Origin: Nemertoderma westbladi
Taxonomy: Eukaryota; Xenacoelomorpha; Nemertodermatida; Nemertodermatidae
Length of the DNA stretch: 64,000 bases
Reading direction: 5' to 3'
NCBI GenBank assembly: GCA_032718475.1
Contig: JAUCBJ010005101.1
Coordinates: 17,326-81,325, forward strand
Shown here: positions 57,265-64,000 of the stretch, piece by piece
Numbering within the stretch: the first letter of the stretch is position 1
How the letters are laid out: each line of letters starts with the position of its first letter
Translations under genes and position numbers: made by a program
Notes under the pieces: model-generated
What the model saw: only the letters and a program-made list of their open reading frames with translations
The model's database searches: none
What the model was told of the DNA's origin: nothing

Positions 57265-59570
57265 CCGTCAACAGTAGACACAAATGTTGTCGAACCATCG
57301 TATACTGATCTGATTGCTGCATTAATTTCATCAGGACATTTCATCATATAATGAAAGTATGCTGAACATACGTGAGCGAGAGACTGAATCAAAGGCCTTG
57401 AAGAAGTCAACAAAGATAACAGCCAGATGCCTGTCTTTCTTTTTTGATAATTCTTCAATTATCCTTATAAGTGCCAAAATGGGCTCCATGGTCCCACGAC
57501 CTTTACGGAACCCATTCTGATTTCCACGGAGCAGTCTCTCAATGGGATCCCATATCCATTTAATAGAATCCTATTGTATAGCTTTGCAGCAATCGAGATC
57601 AATGAGATTCACCGAAAAGAACCATAGAGTGTTAGGTTGCCCTTCTTGGGAACTGGCACCAACTTATTTGTTTTCATTTCTTGTGGGACTCTTGTTGTTC
57701 GGTACATGTCTACTATGATGGGATAGATGAGCTTTAAACACTCAGGTATTTTAAAGACCTCAGGGGGAAAACCATCTATTCCACTGGCACGATTGGTCTT
57801 AATGCTCTTTGCAGCAGCCTTCACTTCTGCAAAGGAGATATCCCCAATGGGAATATCTGGGAGTACAGACTCAGACAGTTTTACTTCTATAAAGTTATCA
57901 GGCAATACCCTGTCATTATTGAGGAGCTTTTCAAAGTGGGCTTTCCAACCATTGAGGCGATTGGCTGGTGATTCAGCCTTAACCTTGGTGGTTGGTTGGC
58001 TTTTCCGCCCAGTAAGCAGATTGATCGATTTCCATGCCTGGGATGATTGCCTGCTGTCGTCAGCCTCATTGATGGCATCAACCTGTAGGTTTATTAGCTC
58101 CTGTAGATTAACCGAGTACTGCCTGTTCAGGGACCTAGATGCAGCCTTAACTGCATTCTTGGCCGCTGTAGTCTGTTTGAGTCGGGACTCTTTCTGCGCC
58201 TTATGAAGGTCATTTTGGCACTTCTGAATTTTGTTGTCAGTCCAGGGGGCCCTTTTCCTGTTTCGAGGGTATACAGGAACTGTTTCTGCAGCTGCTAACT
58301 TAACTGCTTCTGTAAAGGCAGTATAGCCCTCACAGTGATCTGCCGCCTCAGAGGAAAGAGCCTCATACCTGTTGCTCAGCTGTAGTGTAAAGCTGGATCT
58401 CAAACTTGGCTGTTGCAACAGAGAGGACCAGTCATGCCACGGCAAGGCAGATTTCGTTGTTCTGCTAGCACGCAGACTAAGTCTTACCTTGGCCACAATA
58501 AGGCGGTGATCACAGGAGAAGGGTCGAAGTGTAAATGCATTACAGTCTTGTATAGTGCTCCTGTATTTCCTACGAAACAGAATATGGTCTATCTGGGACT
58601 TGTGACCACTGGGTCCACTATGAGTCCATAGCTTTCCAGTTCGCTTCTTGAACTGGGTTCCAGCCGAAAACAATCCATTTCCAGAGATAAAATCCTGAAG
58701 ATGGACAGAATTTCGGTTAACACTATTGCTATAGACCCAGGGCGATGTAGGTGATTGATGCAGACTTGCATTAAAGTCTCCCAGGAATGTTAAGAATGCA
58801 TGCTGATCCACTCCATCAGTAGCTGCTTGTAGATTGTGGTAGAAATTTTCCACCTCCTCTACAGGGGCAACACTAGTTGGAGAGTAGCACACAATCAGAA
58901 CCACCTTAGGAAACTTCTTAGCCAGTCTTCCAGAACATGAGAAGTGGCAACGGATGATGCGGTTAGAGATTTGGTCTATTTTGTCCAATGCTGCATGTGC
59001 AGTTGGATTCATCAATAGACCAATTCCACCATTGCCACTATCATCTGCTGACGCGAGGGCAAGTCGCCAACCGCCCCCCATGTCCTTATTCAGAACCTCA
59101 TCAGTCTGTCCAGTCTGCATTCGGTGCTCTTGAACACCCACTGCGCTAAGAGAAAGCTTATCTGCCAAGGCAGTCAGCTCACCTTGTCGCATTGGGGACC
59201 CGAGTGTTAGGGTGTTTACTGAGGCTAGTCTAGTGACTTGCCTCAGATTCACCAATGGCTTTGTTGGTCGGGGTGGAACATGAGAGTAGCCTCCAACTCC
59301 AGAATCCCTCTCCCCATCACAATCTGGCCTCCCTGGTGACCCAGGGTTTGGGCCAGAAAGGTCATCAGGAAAGGGACTCAAAGAATTGTTAGCTGCTCTC
59401 TCTCCAGTAGGGGGTGAGACAGCCAGCGATGGGAATTCGTGGGAAAATTCCTCAAGATACAGTCTAAATCTCATAGATGGTCGAAAGAAGCCTTGGGGCG
59501 AATTATTTGTGAAAAAGATAATCGAATCTGTGAATTCAGCGAACCTCAAACTATACCAATCATCTTCCAC
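57265..59570 (-). mobile_element. RTE-like LINE, interrupted by BEL copy 2
   Basis: The 653-codon frame (57609-59570) has a Pro-rich leader, then an endonuclease from about residue 105 (LASVNTLTLGS, VGVQEHRM, FLGDFNASL, SQIDHILF, SCDHRLIV) and the first part of the RT (NRASGIDGFPPEVFKIPE, NKLVPVPKKGNLTLYGSFR). A frameshift and small deletion near 57560-57610 lead to ENQNGFRKGRGTMEP-like and FVDFFKAFDS-like sequence in other frames. The element stops at 57265 between RT motifs A and B, at the LTR. The start codon at 59570 is the first Met; the true start is uncertain. Confidence 0.82.
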
Positions 59571-59850
59571 TGTCGATCCAAACAGTAATGGAAGTCCTGA
59601 TGATGATGATGCGACTCTAATTATCGAGTGTCAACCAGGTGATGATGGTGAAACAGCAAACAATGACGAGATCCCTGTGGGGTGCACAGAATTTCAATCT
59701 GTGGGAGCCGTTGTTGTACCCACTGCCACAAACATTGTCGATGAGAGCGAGGAGTACAGTGACCAAGACCCACTTTCATTCATTGCGGGTACCTCAGGTT
59801 ATGGTCTACTGCGTCAAAAACGCAAACTATATAGCCCCTGTGATTACTAG
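59571..59850 (+). other. Uncharacterised plus-strand open frame (ends 59850)
   Basis: A plus-strand frame open from at least 59386 continues to a stop at 59848-59850. The part outside the RTE copy is acidic (SPDDDDATLIIE, DESEEYSDQDPLSF) and ends in a basic-aromatic tail (RQKRKLYSPCDY). Composition is protein-like, and it could be a terminal exon of a host gene or a fragment of an unknown element. There is no supporting splice site, homologue or second copy. Confidence 0.25.
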
Positions 59851-60626
59851 TTTTAAAAACTGAATTGAACATTACTCTTACTGACTTTATATTATGGGTG
59901 TTTATTTTCAAATGGAACTCTACCATATTTAGCAACTTAGGGTTTAAAAATATTGGATATATTTGGGGAGAGAATTGAAAGGATTGAGGTTGTAACTTGA
60001 GGACCTAACTAATTATCGGGGACTAGAACCAAAAGGGGTACCGGTAACAATGTACCTAGGAGTTTGGGGGGATCTGAGTGCGCGTTCCTATATATATGTT
60101 ATGTCTGCATAAGTATCAGGTATATTGAGAATATATAATACTGATTGTGATTACTGAAACATGTTGTTATCATACGACGAGCAGAACTGTCTGGGAGATT
60201 TCAATTAGGAATTTGAACTAAGGCAGGCTGGAGCCTGTCAATACCGCGTAATTTTCGGGAATAAAATATAATCGCATTCGACTCAGCGTCTTGAAAATCC
60301 TACTAGAGCTAGCTAATAAAGCCACACTATTAGTTATTTTAAAACAAAAATTTTGAAATTTGGTCATGGGACTACATATTATTTTTGAGAAAATTATGAT
60401 ATCCAGCTTACGAAATTTCTCACCCAGTAAGAAATAGGGAATTTAAAATAAATCTATTTAAAATTCCAGTTCCATAATTTGGAACGGCGCAAAAAATCTA
60501 ATATAGAAAATTTTTTCAATCCATAATTTAATTGCATTTCTTGAAGATCATTTGGTACCGCTTGCCAGTGTTTTTTATTTTAACTACTAAACAACATTTG
60601 ATAGCAGGGAGCTGATTTTGGGCTGA
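59851..60626. other. Gene-free interval
   Basis: AT-rich sequence with no recognisable frame or repeat. No poly-A signal clearly attached to the plus-strand frame on its left is apparent. Confidence 0.5.
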
Positions 60627-61184
60627 TTCTGTTACGAATATAACGATTTTATTCAAATCCTCATCTAATTTTATGATTTTATTATGTGCTATTATTGAAC
60701 ATACAGTAACAGTAAACAGAGATACCTTACGGTTGTCTTATTTACGGTAAATCTTATATTTTGTAATAGTATCTATTAAAGTACTCATTATATTGTATTA
60801 CATCCAACAAAATTAAAAAAGTATTTCCAACCATAATGGTCCGTCTGCTACCACAAATGCAATAGATTTCCTTGGAAACATTAACAACAAATTTCTGATG
60901 TATTTTTTTTATGTCTTACCAAACATCTAAACGATTCCAATAATTTTTCCAAATAACAACGATTTCGGACTTAATTATTGCAATGCTACGGAATAAAAAG
61001 CTCTAAGCCCATATATTTTTGAAACCACTAATTACAGATCAATTAGATTGCACAATCTCGAATGTTGGAACATAATTTTTAAAAAGATGCATTTTTTTTC
61101 ACATGGTTTTTAAATGAGAAAACGTAATAAAATCATAAAATTGAAAGTGGATTTGAATAAAATCGTTATATTCCTAACAGAATG
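60627..61184. mobile_element. Inverted-repeat MITE-like element
   Basis: The left end ATTCTGTTACGAATATAACG and the right end (complement ATTCTGTTAGGAATATAACG) form terminal inverted repeats of about 55 bp that continue through GATTTTATTCAAATCC and AATTTTATGATTTTATTA. The interior is AT-rich and non-coding. A target duplication is not certain. No transposase is present, so it is non-autonomous; the superfamily is undetermined. Confidence 0.65.
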
Positions 61185-61216
61185 TGTGACGGGATCCTAA
61201 GATCCCGACCGTCCTT

Positions 61217-61247
61217 CTCATGTTCTGGAAGACTGGCTAAGAAGTTT
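61217..61247 (+). mobile_element. RTE-like LINE, plus-strand copy, left fragment
   Basis: 31 bp encode the endonuclease segment FSCSGRLAKKFP. The next residues of the family (KVVLIVCYS) begin at 62139 on the same strand, showing that this and 62139-64000 are one insertion split by the minus-strand copy between them. The copy is 5' truncated at 61217. Confidence 0.75.
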
Positions 61248-62138
61248 CCTACTACTACTACTACGATCGGCATGCTGCATTGCAGCTGCATTTTTAAGAA
61301 TGCTGTGCCGGCTTGTCAACAAAATTGCACCGCCACAACTCCCTATCACCCATGACATTTGCTAGATCATCCGCATCTTTAAGGCCAGTGTCCTTTAAGA
61401 TGGGTCGCAAGAAAGTCATGGGCTGTCCACCCTGCTTATTCACTCCATGAGGCTGCCAAAGTACAAGATTATGCACTGGCTGGTCCTCACGGCGAAAGCA
61501 ATGTCCTGCAAAGCGGAGGCGATTTTGTTCTAGTGTCAAGCTTGGGGGAACCAATGAGACACCTCCAATGTTATATAGTGTCTGGTTGGAGATGTGTGCA
61601 TTGTACTTGACACAATGAACCCGGCGTAGCATTCTTGTGAATGTGCCATCCAGAGATTTGGTGTCCTCAGCAGTTAGAGCCCAGCATGGACTCCCGTAGA
61701 GGAGTACTGGAACTACTGCTGCTCTAAATAATCGGACCTTAAGTTTCCGATTAATTCTCGGTGACTTCAAAATCCTGGAAAGCTATTCAAGGCTGCCCAT
61801 GCCTTTCCCTTACGTATTCGAAGGTCCTCACCTGACTTCCGGATCCATGATCCCAGGTAACAGAAGTCGTCCACATGCTCAAGCATACCATCCTTTGAGC
61901 TTATGCTCATCCGATCAGAGACTTGCTGAGGACTTTCAAAGTTAACTGTCAGAATTTTGGTCTTTCTGGAGTTAATAAAAAGACCAACACTAGAAGCAGC
62001 ATGTTCTATTGAGCTGAGGAGCCGCTGGGCTCCCTCTAATGATTCTGAGAGTACTCCTATGTCATCAGCAAAGTCTAGATCAGTTAGGTACCTGGCACGA
62101 TTTCCTCGACTTCTGGAGCCAGTAGGTGGAGTTATCAA
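61248..62138 (-). mobile_element. RTE-like LINE 3' part nested in the plus-strand copy
   Basis: The minus-strand frames 61767-62138 and 61294-61770 encode the RT catalytic motif C (LDFADDIGVLSES), SVGLFINSRKTKIL and the C-terminal tail to the stop. On the minus strand the element ends in a TAG-type trinucleotide run (plus-strand ACTACTACTACTACG at 61248-61262), the microsatellite-like tail typical of RTE elements. It is 5' truncated at 62138, within the segment preceding motif C. One frameshift near 61775 separates the two frames. Confidence 0.82.
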
Positions 62139-64000
62139 GGTGGTTCTGATTGTTTGCTACTCTCCAACTAGTGTTGCCCCTGTAGAGGAGGTGGAAAATT
62201 TCTACCACAATCTACAAGCAGCTATTGATTGAGTCTATCAGCATGCATTCTTAACATTCCTGGGAGACTTTAATGCAAGTCTGCATCAATCACCTACATC
62301 GCCCTGGGTCTATAGCAATAGTGTTAACCGAAATTCTGTCCATCTTCAGGATTTTATCTCTGGAAATGGACTGTTTTCGGCTGGAACCCAGTTCAAGAAG
62401 CGAACTGGAAAGCTATGGACTCATAGTGGACCCAGTGGTCACAAGTCCCAGATAGACCATATTCTGTTTCGTAGGAAATACAGGAGCTCTATACAAGACT
62501 GTAATGCATTTACACTTCGACCCTTCTCCAGTGATCACCGCCTTATTGTGGCCAAGGTAAGACTTAGTCTGCGTGCTAGCAGAACAACTAAATCTGCCTT
62601 GCCGCGGCATAACTGGTCCTCTCTGTTGCAACAGCCAAGTGTGAGATCCAGCTTCATACTACAGCTGAGCAACAGGTATGAGGCTCTTGCCTCTGAGGCG
62701 GCAGATCACTGTGAGGGCTGCCTTTACAGAAGCAGTTAAGTTAGCAGCTGCAGAAACAGTTCCTGTATAGCCTCGAAACAGGAAAATGGCCCCCTGAACT
62801 GACAACAAAATTCAGAAGTGCCGAAATGACCTTCATAAGGCGCAGAAAGAGTCCCGACTCAAACAGACTACAGCGGCCAAGAATGCAGTTAAGGCTGCAT
62901 CTAGGTCCCTGAACAGGCAGTACTCTGTTAATCTACAGGAGCTAATAAACCAACAGGTTGATGCCATCAATGATGCTGACGACAGTAGGCAATCATCCCA
63001 GGCATGAAAATCGATAAATTTGCTTACTGGGCGGAAAAGCCAACCAACCACCAAGGTTAAGGCTGAATCACCAGCCGATCGCCTCAATGGTTGGAAAGCC
63101 CACTTTGAAAAGCTCCTCAATAATGACAGGGTATTGCCTGATAACTTTATAGAAGTAAAAGTGTCTGAGTCTGTACTCCCAGATATTCCCATTGGCGATA
63201 TCTCCTTTGCAGAAGTGAAGGCTGCTGCAAAGAGCATTAAGACCAATCGTGCCAGTGGAGAAGATGGTGTTCCCCCTGAGGTCTTTAAAATACCTGAGTG
63301 TTTAAAGCTCATCTATCCCATCATAGTAGACATGTACCGAACAACAAGAGTCCCACAAGAAATGAAAACAAATAAGTTGGTGCCAGTTCCCAAGAAGGGC
63401 AATCTAACACTCTATGGTTCTTTTCGGGGAATCTCATTGTTCTCGATTGCTGCAAAGCTATACAATAGGATTCTATTAAATCGCATCAGGGATCCCATTG
63501 AGAGACTGCTCCGTGGAAATCAGAATGGGTTCCGTAAAGGTCGTGGGACCATGGAGCCCATTTTGGCACTTAGAAGGATAATTGAAGATTTATCAAAAAA
63601 GAAAGACATGCATCTGGCTGTTATCTTTGTTGACGTCTTCAAGGCCTTTGATTCAGTCTCTCGCTCACGTATGTTCAGCATACTTTCATTATATGGGATT
63701 CCTGATGAAATTATTGCAGCAATCAGATCAGTATAGGATGGTTCGACAACATTTGTGTCTACTGTTGACGGTGACACAGAACCATGTGAAGTGTTATGGG
63801 GCGTCCACCAAGGAGACACACTTGCACCATTCTTGTTCATTATTGTGGTTGACTATGTTCTACGCATGTCCTTAGATCATCATAATGATGATGGGGTGAT
63901 GATAACTCCACCTACTGGCTCAGAAGTCGAGGAAATCCTGCCAAGTACCTGACTGATCTAGACTTTGCTGATGACTTAGGAGTACTCTCAGAATCATTAG
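62139..64000 (+). mobile_element. RTE-like LINE, plus-strand copy, main part
   Basis: It resumes at KVVLIVCYS and runs through the rest of the endonuclease (FLGDFNASL, SQIDHILF), the linker, and the RT up to motif C (LDFADD at about 63961) at the window edge. Motif A reads VDVFKAFDS and motif B HQGDTLAPFLF. Stops (for example near 62229, 62770, 63006, 63734) and frameshifts near 62720 and 63890 inactivate it. It is highly similar, in inverted orientation, to 57265-58950. Its 3' end lies outside the window. Confidence 0.85.

Noticed and set aside
57207-57458. 83-codon minus-strand frame as a gene
   Set aside because: It crosses from a frameshifted RTE segment into the BEL LTR and is a chance chimera.
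58413-58631. Plus-strand 72-codon frame that recurs on the minus strand at 62413-62631
   Set aside because: It is the antisense shadow of the RTE endonuclease region present in both inverted copies.
61248-64000. Twin-priming 5' inversion of a single RTE insertion
   Set aside because: The 31-bp fragment at 61217-61247 directly continues into 62139 in the intact family, so a nested insertion explains the arrangement better than an inversion.

Overview
This is an AT-rich animal (metazoan) nuclear segment. It has GT-AG introns, a secreted modular protein gene whose introns are all phase 1, apurinic-endonuclease LINEs of at least three kinds, a BEL/Pao LTR retrotransposon family, Helentron-like tandem repeats with a CAGT/CAGC microsatellite, and piggyBac- and hAT-type non-autonomous elements. 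The mix points to an aquatic invertebrate (mollusc, echinoderm, tunicate or similar), but I cannot fix the phylum. I see no rRNA, tRNA, CRISPR array or prokaryotic operon.

Layout. 1-548 is the 3' end of an RTE-like LINE (minus). 1128-6542 is a decayed, nearly complete second LINE (LINE-A, minus). 6700-6880 is a CR1-type endonuclease scrap. 6885-8443 is a piggyBac-like non-autonomous element flanked by TTAA and carrying five ~163-bp internal repeats. 8761-25854 holds the only host gene I can support: three plus-strand exons (8761-9028, 25333-25617, 25720-25854) of a signal-peptide-bearing, cysteine-rich, PAN/apple-like secreted protein. Its 16.3-kb first intron is almost wholly a head-to-tail array of eleven units (9191-25156) with sub-terminal inverted repeats, a microsatellite and a terminal hairpin, the architecture of Helentron-associated (HINE/pearl-type) elements. 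One unit contains a ~950-bp GGCTC array and a ~108-bp minisatellite.

26330-57264 is dominated by two minus-strand copies of one BEL/Pao family. Copy 1 (26330-36047) keeps the 3' LTR, a shrunken third ORF ('ORF X'), a deleted pol and the C-terminal two thirds of gag. Copy 2 (40263-57264) keeps the 5' LTR, a long leader, gag, most of pol and a long but broken ORF X. ORF X (more than 1,000 codons ancestrally) lies where an envelope gene would sit, is separated from pol by a ~1.7-kb non-coding spacer present in both copies, and resembles no family I recognise. It is the best candidate here for something undescribed. A CR1/L2-like LINE (LINE-B, 36048-40250) lies between the copies and is fused in frame to gag of copy 1. 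A 1,409-bp hAT-like foldback element with an exact 8-bp target duplication interrupts ORF X of copy 2.

57265-64000 contains RTE-like LINE copies in both orientations. One is interrupted by the 5' LTR of BEL copy 2; a plus-strand copy (61217-61247 plus 62139-64000) is interrupted by a 5'-truncated minus-strand copy (61248-62138). Nothing in the BEL or LINE open frames looks fully functional, because frameshifts, stops, deletions and nested insertions are pervasive.
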